Shown here: positions 1 through 8,667 of the stretch, one piece after another
Numbering within the stretch: position 1 is the first letter of the stretch
Layout of the letters: each line of letters starts with the position of its first letter
From: Bacillota bacterium
Lineage (GTDB): Bacteria > Bacillota > Clostridia > Peptostreptococcales > Acidaminobacteraceae
Direction of reading: 5' to 3'
Length of the DNA stretch: 64,000 bases
NCBI GenBank assembly: GCA_030529225.1
Contig: JAUMXH010000008.1
Coordinates: forward strand, 17,381-81,380
The notes under the pieces: model-generated
What the model was told of the DNA's origin: nothing
Seen by the model: the letters and a program-made list of their open reading frames with translations, nothing else
The model's database searches: none
Translations under genes and position numbers: made by a program

Positions 1-1
1 C

Positions 2-49
2 GGCGAGTACACTGAACCGATGAAGTTGACGCACTTGATGTTGGATTAA
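2..49 (+). CDS. C-terminal end of an unidentified protein (partial)
   Basis: The last 15 codons of a gene that starts before the window end at TAA 47-49 and are followed by a good intrinsic terminator. The visible tail (GEYTEPMKLTHLMLD) is too short to assign to a family. The call rests on the open frame running in from the edge and the terminator right after it. Confidence 0.45.
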   Translation, partial: GEYTEPMKLTHLMLD

Positions 50-83
50 CGGGCCCCGATTGTTAGAAAAAAGATAGAAGAAG

Positions 84-118
84 AGCCGGCGTGCAATCTT
101 GCGTGCCGGCTTTTTTTT
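84..118 (+). terminator. intrinsic terminator of the upstream partial gene
   Basis: AGCCGGC (84-90) pairs with GCCGGCT (105-111), with further GCA/TGC pairing inside, and a run of eight T follows. It lies just downstream of the partial gene. It also lies beyond the 3' end of the convergent minus-strand gene. Confidence 0.85.
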
Positions 119-148
119 GTATTTTTAAGCGGATGTCGTCCGTTTTGT

Positions 149-955
149 TTAGTTTTCGATGTATTGGTGATAGTATTCGTCGTAGGTCAGGCCGCTGTTC
201 TTGACAGCGATTGCGGTCTCCTTGCCGACATACCTCCAGTGCCACGGCTCGTAGATGTAGCCGGTGATGCCTTCCTTGCCCTTCGGATACCGGAGGATGT
301 AGCCGTACTCGGCTCCATTCTGTTGGAGCCATTGGAACGCTTGTGTGTATTCAAACGATGCGTTCACATCGTTGATGTCGCAGCAGAGACCGGTTTCATG
401 TTCCGAGTGTCTCGGTCTCGCGGAATAGGTGTCCGCTTCCTGGACGCCGTTGTTTGCGGCATAGGTATTGTAAAGGCCTTCCTGATACACCTTGTCCCGG
501 TATCCGGAAACGACTTTCACTGTGACGCCTTCCGCACTCGCCGCATCCGACATCCTCATAAAGGCCTCGGCGGCCTCGCTCGCCGGTGCTTCTCCGGCCT
601 TTTTGCTCGTTCCGTCCGCGCCCGTTTCCGCGCTCTCATCTTCTGCGTCCGCGCCGCCTTTTGTTCCTGCGCCGTCGCTCTCATCTTTCGCATCCGCGCG
701 CTGTTTACCCACGCCTTCGGTCTCCTTGCCTGCCTCCGGCCCGGCGCCCGCCTGCTCGCCCTTCGCGCCCGCATCCTTCGCATCTTTGTTCCCTTTCGAT
801 GCATCCGTTTCGGAATCCGTGTTTTGCTCTACATCCTTTTTCCCTTGCTGACCGTCCTCTTTCGGCTTGCTCAGGAACGCGATTCCAATGTAAATCAGAA
901 GCGCTGCTATAAATGCGATGGCAATCAAGAGAAGGGGTTTGTTTATCCTGTTCAT
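149..955 (-). CDS. membrane-anchored D-alanyl-D-alanine carboxypeptidase, VanY/M15B type
   Basis: A 268-residue peptidoglycan peptidase expected to remove the terminal D-Ala from stem peptides outside the membrane. One N-terminal hydrophobic helix (about residues 7-27) has no lipobox cysteine, so it is probably an uncleaved anchor. A long hydrophilic Lys/Glu/Ala/Gly-rich linker follows (about 32-125) and then the M15 catalytic domain. Zinc and catalytic motifs are visible: SEHETGLCCD supplies the His and Asp ligands, and EPWHWRY supplies the catalytic Glu and third His. The CC in the first motif, where small residues are usual, is slightly odd. An AAAGGTGA ribosome site precedes the ATG at 955. 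The low-complexity linker produces long spurious open frames on the other strand. An inverted repeat lies about 90 bp upstream. Confidence 0.9.
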   Translation of the reverse strand: MNRINKPLLLIAIAFIAALLIYIGIAFLSKPKEDGQQGKKDVEQNTDSETDASKGNKDAKDAGAKGEQAGAGPEAGKETEGVGKQRADAKDESDGAGTKGGADAEDESAETGADGTSKKAGEAPASEAAEAFMRMSDAASAEGVTVKVVSGYRDKVYQEGLYNTYAANNGVQEADTYSARPRHSEHETGLCCDINDVNASFEYTQAFQWLQQNGAEYGYILRYPKGKEGITGYIYEPWHWRYVGKETAIAVKNSGLTYDEYYHQYIEN

Positions 956-1043
956 TGTGTTTCACCTTTCTATCGTTACGGAACGGTTTCCCGCTCCCGT
1001 TTCGGCGCTGCAACAAGTTCAGCCGACGCTTTAAAACGATTCT

Positions 1044-1060
1044 ACTGTATCTCATACAGT
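1044..1060. promoter_or_regulatory. perfect inverted repeat upstream of the VanY-like gene (possible operator)
   Basis: ACTGTAT-CTC-ATACAGT is a perfect 7-bp inverted repeat with a 3-bp centre. It sits in the 254-bp divergent gap between the VanY-like gene (minus) and the dCMP deaminase gene (plus). No T run follows, so it is not a terminator. The size suits a dimeric regulator, but which one is unknown. Confidence 0.35.
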
Positions 1061-1209
1061 GTAACACGAAATCGGAGGGGATACAAATTTGGAAGCGAGC
1101 AAAAAAAACTGCAATTGTGTGAAACCTCCTAACAGGCGAAACATTAGAATGGAAAAAAGAATAAAAATATGTTACACTATTGTCGATAATCGCGTAATAG
1201 GAGGTTGTT

Positions 1210-1668
1210 ATGGCTAGAGTATCTTGGAATGAATATTTTATGAGATTGGCTATAAATGTTGCGAGCAGAGGAACCTGCGACAGGGCTTATGTGGGTTGTG
1301 TGCTGGTCAACGAGGACAACAGGATTGTTTCAACCGGGTACAACGGCTCGGTCTCAAAGAACAAGCAGTGTGATGAAATCGGCCACAAGCTCAGAGACGG
1401 TCATTGTATCGCGACCATCCACGCGGAGATCAACGCGCTGATTTATTGTGCCAGAGAGGGAATTAAGGTAAAGGGAACCAGGTGCTATGTCACGCATTTT
1501 CCGTGCTTAAACTGCACAAAGGCGCTGATTCAGGCCGGCATCTCAAAGATTTACTACCTGGATGCTTACAAAATGGACGACTATGCGATCGAATTGTTAA
1601 AGACCAACGGCGTGGAAGCCATCCAACACAAGTTGGGCGACGAGTCCGAGAACTGCTGGTTCGGATAA
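1210..1668 (+). CDS. comEB: dCMP deaminase (cytidine/deoxycytidylate deaminase family)
   Basis: This 152-residue zinc enzyme converts dCMP to dUMP, feeding dTMP synthesis. The zinc site motifs are visible: HAEINAL (His ligand plus catalytic Glu) and PCLNC (two Cys ligands), which is the standard HAE...PCxxC arrangement. The N-terminal part contains a GYNGS segment typical of dCMP deaminases rather than tRNA or free-base deaminases. AGGAGG lies 7 bases before the ATG. It stands alone, divergent from the VanY-like gene. Length and motifs are normal for the family. ComEB is the Bacillus name for the orthologous group and does not by itself imply a role in competence. Confidence 0.93.
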   Translation: MARVSWNEYFMRLAINVASRGTCDRAYVGCVLVNEDNRIVSTGYNGSVSKNKQCDEIGHKLRDGHCIATIHAEINALIYCAREGIKVKGTRCYVTHFPCLNCTKALIQAGISKIYYLDAYKMDDYAIELLKTNGVEAIQHKLGDESENCWFG

Positions 1669-1749
1669 GGGCAAGACTTATTTTCAAGGGGTTTCAGGTG
1701 CGCGCCGCAACAAAAAATCAAAAAAAGAAAAAAATATGAAAAAAGTTCT

Positions 1750-1778
1750 TGACAAAAGACGCGCTTTCCTATAAAATC
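1750..1778 (+). promoter_or_regulatory. promoter of the tRNA Val-Leu-Gly cluster
   Basis: TTGACA (1750-1755), a 17-bp spacer and TAAAAT (1773-1778) lie about 55 bp before the first tRNA. This is a near-consensus housekeeping promoter, as expected for tRNA genes. Confidence 0.75.
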
Positions 1779-1833
1779 ATCCTTGTCGATTTGAGCAGTT
1801 GAAAGAAAACTTACAAGTATGAATCAATTTGAT

Positions 1834-1909
1834 GGGAGCATAGCTCAGCTGGGAGAGCACCTGCCTTACAAGCAGGGGGTCACAGGTTCGATCCCTGTTG
1901 CTCCCACCA
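1834..1909 (+). tRNA. tRNA-Val (anticodon TAC)
   Basis: The acceptor stem GGGAGCA (1834-1840) pairs with TGCTCCC (1899-1905), and CCA is encoded. The anticodon loop reads CTTACAA, giving TAC. A normal TTCGATC T-loop is present. First gene of a three-tRNA cluster. Confidence 0.97.
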
Positions 1910-1941
1910 TTCTTATCTACAGCTTAGTAGAGTCGACATAT

Positions 1942-2026
1942 GCGGGTATGGCGGAACTGGCAGACGCACTAGATTTAGGTTCTAGCGACGAGAGTCGTGG
2001 GGGTTCGACTCCCTTTACCCGCACCA
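1942..2026 (+). tRNA. tRNA-Leu (anticodon TAG)
   Basis: The acceptor GCGGGTA pairs with TACCCGC, and CCA is encoded. The anticodon stem CTAGA/TCTAG encloses the loop TTTAGGT, giving TAG. The long variable arm expected of a class II leucine tRNA is present (85 nt in total). Confidence 0.97.
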
Positions 2027-2032
2027 TTTTAT

Positions 2033-2107
2033 GCGGAAGTGGCTCAGTGGTAGAGCATCGCCTTGCCAAGGCGAGGGTCGCGGGTTCAAGTCCCGTCTTC
2101 CGCTCCA
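2033..2107 (+). tRNA. tRNA-Gly (anticodon GCC)
   Basis: The acceptor GCGGAAG pairs with CTTCCGC, with discriminator T and encoded CCA. The stem TCGCC/GGCGA encloses the loop TTGCCAA, giving GCC. It lies 6 bp after tRNA-Leu and is probably processed from the same transcript. Confidence 0.97.
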
Positions 2108-2118
2108 TTATAGAAAAA

Positions 2119-2155
2119 TGCCTATGCTTGAGTCTAACTCGCATGGGCGTTTTTT
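2119..2155 (+). terminator. terminator of the tRNA cluster
   Basis: An imperfect stem with G-U pairs forms between about 2118-2127 (ATGCCTATGC) and 2141-2150 (GCATGGGCGT), followed by six T. It lies 11 bp after tRNA-Gly. Confidence 0.7.
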
Positions 2156-2209
2156 ATGATTAGAGATTGGTCGACATCGGTGCCGGTTGAGAAAAAAGAG
2201 GTGCATCCT

Positions 2210-3136
2210 ATGAAACAGGAAAAAAAGATTGTCATCGCATTGGGCGGAAACGCTCTGGGCAACAACCCTAAGGAACAGGTCGCGGCAGTCAAACTGACCG
2301 CCAAATCGATTGTAGATTTGATTGAACTCGGAAACACGGTCATCATCACGCACGGAAACGGTCCGCAGGTCGGGATGATCAACCTCGCGTTCGCTTCGCA
2401 GGGAACGGTGGACATGCCCTTTCCGGAATGCGGCGCAATGAGCCAGGGTTACATTGGCTATCACTTGCAGAACGCGATCAGGGAAGAACTTCTGAAGCGC
2501 GGAATCCAAAAAGAAGTGGCGACGGTGATTACCCAGGTCGTCGTGGACAAGGACGACGAGGCCTTTCAGAATCCGCGCAAGCCGATCGGTCTTTTTTACA
2601 GTAAGGAAGAGGCGGAGAAGATTGCGGCGGAGACGGGCTATACGATGAAGGAAGATGCCGGAAGGGGCTACAGGCGCGTGGTTGCCTCGCCGATTCCAAA
2701 GGACGTCGCCGAAATCGGCACGATTCAGACCCTGGTTGATGCCGGCGTCTGTGTGATTGCGACCGGTGGCGGCGGAATCCCGGTGATTCGTGAGGGCAAC
2801 GCCCTGGTCGGTGTGGCGGCGGTCATCGACAAGGACTACGCGAGTGCCAAGCTGGCGGAGCTGATCGATGCGGATGAACTTCTGATTTTGACCGCGGTGG
2901 AAAAGGTTTCCCTGCACTTCGGAAAGGAGAACCGGGTCGACTTGGACCGCATGAGCGTAGAAGAGTGCAAACAGTACATCTCTGAAAAGCATTTCTCGGA
3001 AGGCTCTATGCTTCCTAAGGTGGGAGCGGCGCTGAACTTCTGCGAAAGTAAGGCCGGAAGAAAGGTCATCATCACGTCTTTGGAGAAGGCGGAGGAGGCC
3101 CTGCTCGGCAAGAACGGAACGCTGATTGTCTCATAA
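2210..3136 (+). CDS. arcC: carbamate kinase
   Basis: A 308-residue cytoplasmic enzyme that transfers phosphate from carbamoyl phosphate to ADP, making ATP at the end of arginine- or purine-derived fermentation. The amino-acid-kinase fold motifs are clear: ALGGNAL near the N-terminus, THGNGPQVG around residue 45 and a Gly-rich GGGGIPV segment around residue 195. Length is normal. The ATG at 2210 is chosen because AAGAGGTG lies 6 bases before it; an in-frame ATG 54 bases earlier has no ribosome site and lies close to the tRNA terminator. No arginine deiminase or carbamoyltransferase gene is next to it, so the carbamoyl phosphate source is not shown here. Confidence 0.95.
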   Translation: MKQEKKIVIALGGNALGNNPKEQVAAVKLTAKSIVDLIELGNTVIITHGNGPQVGMINLAFASQGTVDMPFPECGAMSQGYIGYHLQNAIREELLKRGIQKEVATVITQVVVDKDDEAFQNPRKPIGLFYSKEEAEKIAAETGYTMKEDAGRGYRRVVASPIPKDVAEIGTIQTLVDAGVCVIATGGGGIPVIREGNALVGVAAVIDKDYASAKLAELIDADELLILTAVEKVSLHFGKENRVDLDRMSVEECKQYISEKHFSEGSMLPKVGAALNFCESKAGRKVIITSLEKAEEALLGKNGTLIVS

Positions 3137-3166
3137 AGGTGGCGGAACAAAGAGGTGCAAAAGGAC

Positions 3167-3195
3167 TTGCACTCATTCAGCCCTTATGTTACAAT
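3167..3195 (+). promoter_or_regulatory. promoter upstream of secG
   Basis: TTGCAC (3167-3172), a 17-bp spacer and TACAAT (3190-3195) lie 36 bp before the secG start. It may also serve hppA. Confidence 0.6.
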
Positions 3196-3231
3196 ACTCT
3201 AGCGGAAGAAACAATTAAAGGGAGGATCAAA

Positions 3232-3462
3232 TTGGTTATTGTAAAAGTGGTGCTTTTAATCGTCGGTTTGACGCTGATTTTCTCAGTTCTTATGCAGTCA
3301 GGTAAGAACGCGGGTCTATCAGGATCAATCGGAGGCGGTGCGGAGCAATTATTCGGAAAACAAAAAGCGGAAGGTTTTGACAGTTTATTTGATAAAGTAA
3401 CAAAAGTATCTGCAGCTTTGTTTATTATTTTATCTCTTTTGCTTGCGATTTTAGACAAATAG
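3232..3462 (+). CDS. secG: preprotein translocase subunit SecG
   Basis: A 76-residue membrane subunit that stimulates SecYEG-mediated protein export. Two hydrophobic helices (about residues 2-20 and 54-74) flank the conserved cytoplasmic loop containing SGKNAGLSGSIGGG and an LFGKQKAEGFD segment, typical of SecG. Translation should start at TTG 3232, six bases after GGAGG; extending to an ATG at 3139 would add 31 residues unlike SecG. The downstream pyrophosphatase gene begins 24 bp later, so the two may be cotranscribed. Confidence 0.92.
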   Translation: MVIVKVVLLIVGLTLIFSVLMQSGKNAGLSGSIGGGAEQLFGKQKAEGFDSLFDKVTKVSAALFIILSLLLAILDK

Positions 3463-3486
3463 TACACTTTTTGAAAGGAGTAAGTT

Positions 3487-5475
3487 ATGGTGCAATATCT
3501 GGCCCCGGCAGCCGGTGTTCTTGCGCTACTTTTTGCTATGCTTTTAGCAGGCAAAGTGAGCAAGGCCCAGCCCGGAAATGATAGAATGAAAGAAATTTCG
3601 GGTTACATTCAAGACGGTTCTATGGCGTTCTTGAGCAGACAGTACAAGACCCTGGTTGTCTTTGTTGTCATCTTGGCCGTAGTAATCGGAGTGGGAATCG
3701 ATTATCAGACAGCGATCAGCTTCGTGGTAGGTTCTACCTTCTCCGCCCTTGCGGGATATATCGGAATGAAGGTTGCTACCAAGGCGAACGTCAGAACGGC
3801 GAACATGGCGAAGGAAGGCGGCATGAACAAGGCGCTTTCAATCGCATTCTCAGGCGGTGCCGTAATGGGTATGGCCGTAGTCGGTCTCGGCCTATTGGGA
3901 ATCGGCGGTCTCTACCTCGTTTTTGTTGACGGAAACATCAATTCGGAGAGCGTCGCTCACATCACAGGCTTCAGCTTGGGAGCTTCTTCTATCGCCCTCT
4001 TCGGTAGGGTTGGCGGCGGAATCTACACCAAGGCTGCGGACGTAGGTGCGGACCTCGTCGGTAAAGTCGAAGCAGGAATCCCTGAAGACGACCCTAGAAA
4101 CCCTGCGGTTATCGCCGATAACGTGGGCGACAACGTGGGTGACGTTGCAGGTATGGGTGCCGACTTGTTTGAATCGTATGTCGGATCGATCGTCGCTGCC
4201 ATCACCTTGGGATTGACTGTGAAGTCAAACGTTCCTCTTTATGTAATGTTCCCTCTATTGTTATCTGCTATCGGTATCGTATCTTCTATCGTGTCTACCT
4301 TCTTCGTAAGAGGCGGAGAGAAGTCGGATCCTCATAAAGCTTTGAAGATGGCTACTTATGTGAGCTCATTCTTAGTTGTTATTTCTGCATATTTATTGGC
4401 AAGCAAGTTCTTGGGCGATTTGGGTCCTTTCTATGCCATCGTTGCAGGTCTTGCGGTCGGTTTGGTCATCGCTGTGTTTACAGAGATCTTCACTTCAGCC
4501 GACTACAGATTCGTAAAAGGAATCGCGGACCAATCTAAGACAGGTCCTGCCACTACCATCATCAGCGGACTTTCAGTCGGTATGATTTCAACGGTTGCTC
4601 CAATCATTTTGATTGTTGCCGCAACTTTGATCGCGTACCACTTTGCGGGACTATACGGAATCGCGCTTGCGGCGGTCGGTATGCTTTCAACAGCGGGCAT
4701 CACCATCGCGGTTGACGCTTACGGTCCGATTGCGGACAACGCGGGCGGTATCGCGGAAATGTGCGAACTTCCTCCTGAAGTTAGAGAAATTACGGACAAA
4801 TTGGACTCTGTAGGTAACACTACAGCGGCGATCGGCAAAGGTTTTGCAATCGGTTCGGCTGCACTTACAGCCCTAGCCCTCTTCGTTTCTTATTCTGAGG
4901 CGGTAGGCTTGAGCAAAATCGGTATCAACATCTTGGATCCTAAGGTTGTAGGCGGATTGTTCATCGGCGGTATGCTTCCGTTCGTGTTCTCTGCGATGAC
5001 AATGGAATCGGTCGGTAAGGCTGCATTTGAAATGATTGAAGAAGTAAGACGCCAGTTCAGAGAAATGCCGGGCATCATGAAGGGCGAGCAAAAGCCTGAC
5101 TATGCAAGATGCGTAGACATTTCAACAAAGGCGGCTCTAAAAGAGATGTTGGTTCCGGGCATCATGGCGGTTGTCTGCCCGCTCATCGTAGGTTACTTGT
5201 TGGGCGCGGCTGCACTCGGCGGAATGCTTGCGGGAGCCTTGGTCACAGGCGTTTTGATGGCGATCTTTATGGCCAATGCCGGCGGAGCTTGGGACAACGC
5301 GAAGAAGTACATCGAGCTTGGTAACAACGGCGGTAAGGGTTCTGAGGCCCACAAGGCTGCGGTTGTAGGGGACACTGTAGGTGACCCGTTCAAGGATACT
5401 TCAGGTCCGTCAATCAACATCCTAATCAAGTTGATGACCATCGTTGCCTTGGTATTTGCATCCCTATTCGTATAA
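3487..5475 (+). CDS. hppA: K+-dependent membrane pyrophosphatase (ion-translocating)
   Basis: A 662-residue integral membrane pump that couples PPi hydrolysis to Na+ and/or H+ export. The substrate-binding signature [11 protein letters not shown] is at residues 185-195, followed by the Asp-rich [18 protein letters not shown] loop and a second acidic loop near the C-terminus ([14 protein letters not shown]). At the K+-dependence site the sequence reads [10 protein letters not shown] (443-452): Ala447 and Gly450 are the residues of the K+-dependent subfamily, whereas K+-independent H+ pumps have Lys and Thr. That subfamily includes most Na+ pumps, but Na+ versus H+ transport cannot be settled by eye. 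A strong AAAGGAG site precedes the ATG. Confidence 0.97.
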   Translation: MVQYLAPAAGVLALLFAMLLAGKVSKAQPGNDRMKEISGYIQDGSMAFLSRQYKTLVVFVVILAVVIGVGIDYQTAISFVVGSTFSALAGYIGMKVATKANVRTANMAKEGGMNKALSIAFSGGAVMGMAVVGLGLLGIGGLYLVFVDGNINSESVAHITGFSLGASSIALFGRVGGGIYTKAADVGADLVGKVEAGIPEDDPRNPAVIADNVGDNVGDVAGMGADLFESYVGSIVAAITLGLTVKSNVPLYVMFPLLLSAIGIVSSIVSTFFVRGGEKSDPHKALKMATYVSSFLVVISAYLLASKFLGDLGPFYAIVAGLAVGLVIAVFTEIFTSADYRFVKGIADQSKTGPATTIISGLSVGMISTVAPIILIVAATLIAYHFAGLYGIALAAVGMLSTAGITIAVDAYGPIADNAGGIAEMCELPPEVREITDKLDSVGNTTAAIGKGFAIGSAALTALALFVSYSEAVGLSKIGINILDPKVVGGLFIGGMLPFVFSAMTMESVGKAAFEMIEEVRRQFREMPGIMKGEQKPDYARCVDISTKAALKEMLVPGIMAVVCPLIVGYLLGAAALGGMLAGALVTGVLMAIFMANAGGAWDNAKKYIELGNNGGKGSEAHKAAVVGDTVGDPFKDTSGPSINILIKLMTIVALVFASLFV

Positions 5476-5520
5476 CACAATGTCCTGAACGAACATTTTT
5501 ATATCAATAATTAGTGGAAT

Positions 5521-5548
5521 AAAAAATCGGACTTCGTGCCGATTTTTT
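5521..5548 (+). terminator. terminator after hppA
   Basis: AAAAAATCGG-ACTTCGTG-CCGATTTTTT is a perfect stem with a T tail and an A run on the other side. It could work in both directions. Confidence 0.85.
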
Positions 5549-5608
5549 ATTGTGGGAAAAGATGGGCCCTCTGCGGCCCTGCAGATTTGAAAGGAGTTAA
5601 GGTTTTAC

Positions 5609-6142
5609 ATGCAGAGTTACATTTTCTTTATTGTTTTGATTTTCTTTGGCGTCAGACTGGTCTTTCTGAAAACGTCAAAGGACAACGAGAAGGCCATTTT
5701 GGAAGCCGGAGGCTGCGAGTACGGAGCCGAGAACAGCAAGCGTTTAACCATCCTGCACATCCTCTTTTACTTGGGTTGCACGGTGGAGTCGATTATAAAG
5801 GGCGTCAATGCCGACCGGATCAGCATGGCTGGAATCGGGCTCATGGTCTTTTCTCTGATTATGCTCTATGTTGTGAGCAACTTGCTCAAGGGCATCTGGA
5901 CCGTCAAGCTGATGGTCGCGAAGAATCACAAGTTCAACGACCACTGGTTGTTTCGGACTGTCAAGCACCCGAATTACTTTTTGAACATTCTGCCGGAACT
6001 GACCGGGCTGACCCTGCTCTGTCACGCCTATGTGACTGCGGCGATTTTGAGTATCCCTTATCTGCTTGTGTTGGGAATTCGAATCAAGGAAGAGAACAGG
6101 GTTTTGAAGGAAATCGTTATTCCGAACACCGTATCAAAGTAA
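5609..6142 (+). CDS. isoprenylcysteine carboxyl methyltransferase-like membrane protein
   Basis: A 177-residue polytopic protein with about four to five hydrophobic segments. The C-terminal half carries KHPNYF (about residue 128) and a late RIKEENRVLKE segment, which match the His-Pro and Glu-Glu motifs of the ICMT/PEMT membrane methyltransferase superfamily that uses S-adenosylmethionine. In bacteria the substrate of such proteins is generally unknown, so a specific reaction should not be assumed. AAAGGAG lies about 12 bases before the ATG, a rather long spacing. It stands alone between the hppA terminator and a downstream promoter. Confidence 0.7.
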   Translation: MQSYIFFIVLIFFGVRLVFLKTSKDNEKAILEAGGCEYGAENSKRLTILHILFYLGCTVESIIKGVNADRISMAGIGLMVFSLIMLYVVSNLLKGIWTVKLMVAKNHKFNDHWLFRTVKHPNYFLNILPELTGLTLLCHAYVTAAILSIPYLLVLGIRIKEENRVLKEIVIPNTVSK

Positions 6143-6171
6143 AGGCGAGCACCGGCTTCTCTTTCTTTTTG

Positions 6172-6201
6172 TTGTCAGAGGATTCTTATTTATGCTATAC
6201 T
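6172..6201 (+). promoter_or_regulatory. promoter of the yaaO-like/holB/ricT/trmN6 operon
   Basis: TTGTCA (6172-6177), an 18-bp spacer and TATACT (6196-6201) lie about 50 bp before the first small gene of the operon. Confidence 0.55.
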
Positions 6202-6249
6202 TGATTACATAAAAGTTTTTGTAAAACAAATTAAAGACAGGTGTTTACT

Positions 6250-6375
6250 TTGAAGATTCATTTAATCGTTGCCGGAATATTGGCGCTCTTCTTTCTGGGA
6301 ATTTTGCTGACTTTGGGAGTCGATTTGTTCAGAAGTCTCAGAAAAAAGAACAACGAAATCAGACGGGTGAAATAG
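6250..6375 (+). CDS. small single-helix membrane protein
   Basis: A 41-residue open frame starts at TTG 6250, six bases after AGGTG. It encodes one hydrophobic helix (residues about 4-25) followed by a strongly basic tail (RSLRKKNNEIRRVK). It ends 12 bp before the next gene, whose ribosome site GGGGAG overlaps its stop region, so the two are probably translated from one message. No function is recognised. Confidence 0.6.
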   Translation: MKIHLIVAGILALFFLGILLTLGVDLFRSLRKKNNEIRRVK

Positions 6376-6387
6376 GGGAGAGCGTGA

Positions 6388-7755
6388 ATGTCGCTGAAGA
6401 ACGAGATTCAAGAAGTGATTTCAGGGATTCGGTGCTCTTTTCATATGCCCGGACACAAATACAAGGGCGTGCTGAACTATCAAATTTCGGAGACCGACAC
6501 AACGGAGCTCCCCGGAACGGATAACCTGCACGCCGCTTTTTCGTGCATCAAAAACGCGGAGGACTATATTTCAGGCCTCTACGGGTCGAAGCGCTCCCGC
6601 ATCATGGTTTCGGGCTCGAGCATGGGGCTGATCGCCGCAATTTACGCCCTCAGTGAGCGGGGGGACAGGGTTTTGATCGGCAGGGATTCGCACAAGTCAA
6701 TCTTTCACGCGTGCAGGATAGCGGGTTTGCGCTACGCGTGCGCGATGCCGCGCCTCTCGGGGTGCGCGCTCCCGCTCGACTACGAGAACCTGCATGAGAC
6801 CCTGATGCGGCACCCCGAGATTCGCCTTGCCGTGCTCACGAGCCCGACCTACTACGGCCATCTCAGGGACCTATCCCGGGTGGCTCGCGAACTCGGCAAG
6901 CGCGGCGGCTACCTGATCGTGGACGAGGCCCATGGCGCCCACCTCGCATTTACGCCGCTGGCGCGGCACAGCGCGCTCGCGCAAGGTGCGCACATCGTCG
7001 TGCAGAGTGCGCACAAGAGCCTGCCCGCGATGACCATGGCGGCCATGCTCCACTACGGCCGGGAGATCGACGAGGCCGCGATTGCGCGCGTCGATGAAGC
7101 CCTGCGCATGTTTCAGTCCTCGAGCCCGTCCTACCCCATTATGATCTCGGTGGAGGAGGCCTGTCGGTATATGGACGCGAACAGAGAGACGGTCTCGGCT
7201 CGCTACTCGCAGTTTAAGGACTTTGAAGCGTCCTCGCCCTTTTTGGAGCCGGCTCCCTGTGATGTCCCGAAGGACCCGTTCAAACTCTTTTTGAACAGCG
7301 CGAAGATCGGCTACACGGGCTTTGAAGTCGCGGAGCTCTTGCGGAGCCGGGGCATCTACCCCGAATTTGCCCAATATAGCGGTGTCCTGCTCTACTTGAG
7401 TGCCTTAAATACACCGGAGGAACTTTCAGAGCTCGCGGAGCTTGTCGGTACGCTTCAAGCCCGTCCGCCGTTTGCGTTTTCAGCACCCGTCTTCCCGGCC
7501 CTGTCCGCGTTTTCAAATAGTGCTGGAAATTGGCAGGCAAACTGTGAGATAATAGATGTTAAAGAGTCGCTCGGGAGGGTGATGGCGGAAGACATCATTC
7601 CGTACCCGCCGGGCATACCCCTCGCTTTAAAGGGGGAGAAAATAGAAGAGGAGCTCTTTCAAGCCCTGATGGAGGCGACCAAGCTTCCCGCCCTGATGAT
7701 AGAGGGCAGGGAAGAGGGATTGCGGAGCCTCAAGGTGGAAGTGCGCGAAGTCTGA
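6388..7755 (+). CDS. Orn/Lys/Arg decarboxylase-like PLP enzyme (YaaO type, short form)
   Basis: A 455-residue fold-type I PLP enzyme. The N-terminus carries the decarboxylase signature HMPGHK; PLP-site motifs VDEAHGAHL (about residue 175) and the Schiff-base lysine in QSAHKSLPAMT (about 210) are present. It lacks the N-terminal receiver-like wing domain of the long biodegradative decarboxylases, so it belongs to the short YaaO/SpeA-like group. Whether it decarboxylates arginine, lysine or ornithine cannot be told. It heads the same gene neighbourhood as in Bacillus (yaaO, holB, ricT, trmN6), but tmk, yaaQ and yaaR are absent between it and holB. The central part is distinctly GC-rich. Confidence 0.85.
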   Translation: MSLKNEIQEVISGIRCSFHMPGHKYKGVLNYQISETDTTELPGTDNLHAAFSCIKNAEDYISGLYGSKRSRIMVSGSSMGLIAAIYALSERGDRVLIGRDSHKSIFHACRIAGLRYACAMPRLSGCALPLDYENLHETLMRHPEIRLAVLTSPTYYGHLRDLSRVARELGKRGGYLIVDEAHGAHLAFTPLARHSALAQGAHIVVQSAHKSLPAMTMAAMLHYGREIDEAAIARVDEALRMFQSSSPSYPIMISVEEACRYMDANRETVSARYSQFKDFEASSPFLEPAPCDVPKDPFKLFLNSAKIGYTGFEVAELLRSRGIYPEFAQYSGVLLYLSALNTPEELSELAELVGTLQARPPFAFSAPVFPALSAFSNSAGNWQANCEIIDVKESLGRVMAEDIIPYPPGIPLALKGEKIEEELFQALMEATKLPALMIEGREEGLRSLKVEVREV

Positions 7756-7764
7756 GAGGAAACA

Positions 7765-8667
7765 TTGATAGAACGAATCGTTGGACATACAAAACAGCTC
7801 GCCTATTTTGAACGGATGATCGCGGAGGGAAACCTCCTGCACGCCTATCTGTTTGAAGGTGAGAGCGGCGTCGGCAAAAAAAAGGCAGCAATCGAGCTCA
7901 GCAAGCGGATTCTTTGCAGGAGCGAGGAAGATCTCAGATACTTTGCGTCCGGATACTTTCCCGATTTCTACCTGCTCAGCACAAGCGAAAACGAACTGAA
8001 AACCGAAGAGGTCAGATTGATTCAGGACTTCCTTCTCTCCGCGCCGGCACGGGCGGAAAAGAAGGTCGTGATTGTGGATGACGCGGAAAAGATGAACCCG
8101 CAAGCCCAGAACAAGATGCTGAAACTGATTGAAGAACCGCCTTCTTATGCCGTTTTCTTCTTTATCACCTCGAATCGCGACGCCCTGCTTCCGACCCTGC
8201 TGAGTCGCCTGATTCGGATTTCCTTCCGGAACTTGAGCGCCGAGGACTTGCGCGCGGCCCTGGAAGAGAGGGGGCTTGCCTATGAGGAGCGCCTCGCCGT
8301 GCTCTCGAACGGCTCGCTCGCCAAGTATTTGGAGCTCCTGGAGGCGGAGGATAACGGGGTCTATGACTTTGTCTTCGGTCTGCGGGACGCCTTAAAGAAG
8401 GGGGATTCCCTTGCGCTCTATGACTATGCCAAGGGGATGGAGCAGTACAAGGACACGCCGCACGAGCTCCTGGACGCCCTCGAATTTTTTGCGAGCGACT
8501 TGTTGGTATGGAGAAGCGAAGGTGCAGGCGAACCCGAACTTTCCGCTTCCCGGGTTGCCGGCTACCTGGAGGCCGTGGGAGAAGCGCGGTATCGACTTTC
8601 CAGAAATCAAAATAAAGAACTGATATTGAGCAACTTAATCTTGAAGTTGCAGGGAGTATTTTCATGA
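7765..8667 (+). CDS. holB: DNA polymerase III subunit delta'
   Basis: A 300-residue clamp-loader subunit that works with DnaX and HolA to load the beta clamp. The AAA+ domain shows GQ-like IVGHTKQ at the N-terminus, ESGVGKKKAA where Walker A lies, VDDAEKMNPQAQNKMLKLIEEPP (sensor/Walker B region) and TSNRDALLPTLLSR with the SRC-like arginine. The zinc cysteines of tau/gamma are lacking, as in delta'. The start is TTG 7765, four bases after GAGAGGA. It overlaps the next gene by four bases (ATGA), indicating coupled translation. Confidence 0.92.
   Translation: MIERIVGHTKQLAYFERMIAEGNLLHAYLFEGESGVGKKKAAIELSKRILCRSEEDLRYFASGYFPDFYLLSTSENELKTEEVRLIQDFLLSAPARAEKKVVIVDDAEKMNPQAQNKMLKLIEEPPSYAVFFFITSNRDALLPTLLSRLIRISFRNLSAEDLRAALEERGLAYEERLAVLSNGSLAKYLELLEAEDNGVYDFVFGLRDALKKGDSLALYDYAKGMEQYKDTPHELLDALEFFASDLLVWRSEGAGEPELSASRVAGYLEAVGEARYRLSRNQNKELILSNLILKLQGVFS

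Noticed and set aside
164..1132. Long open frames on the plus strand opposite the VanY-like gene
   Set aside because: They are shadows of the Glu/Lys/Ala-rich linker and have no ribosome sites or domain features; the minus-strand frame has clear catalytic motifs.
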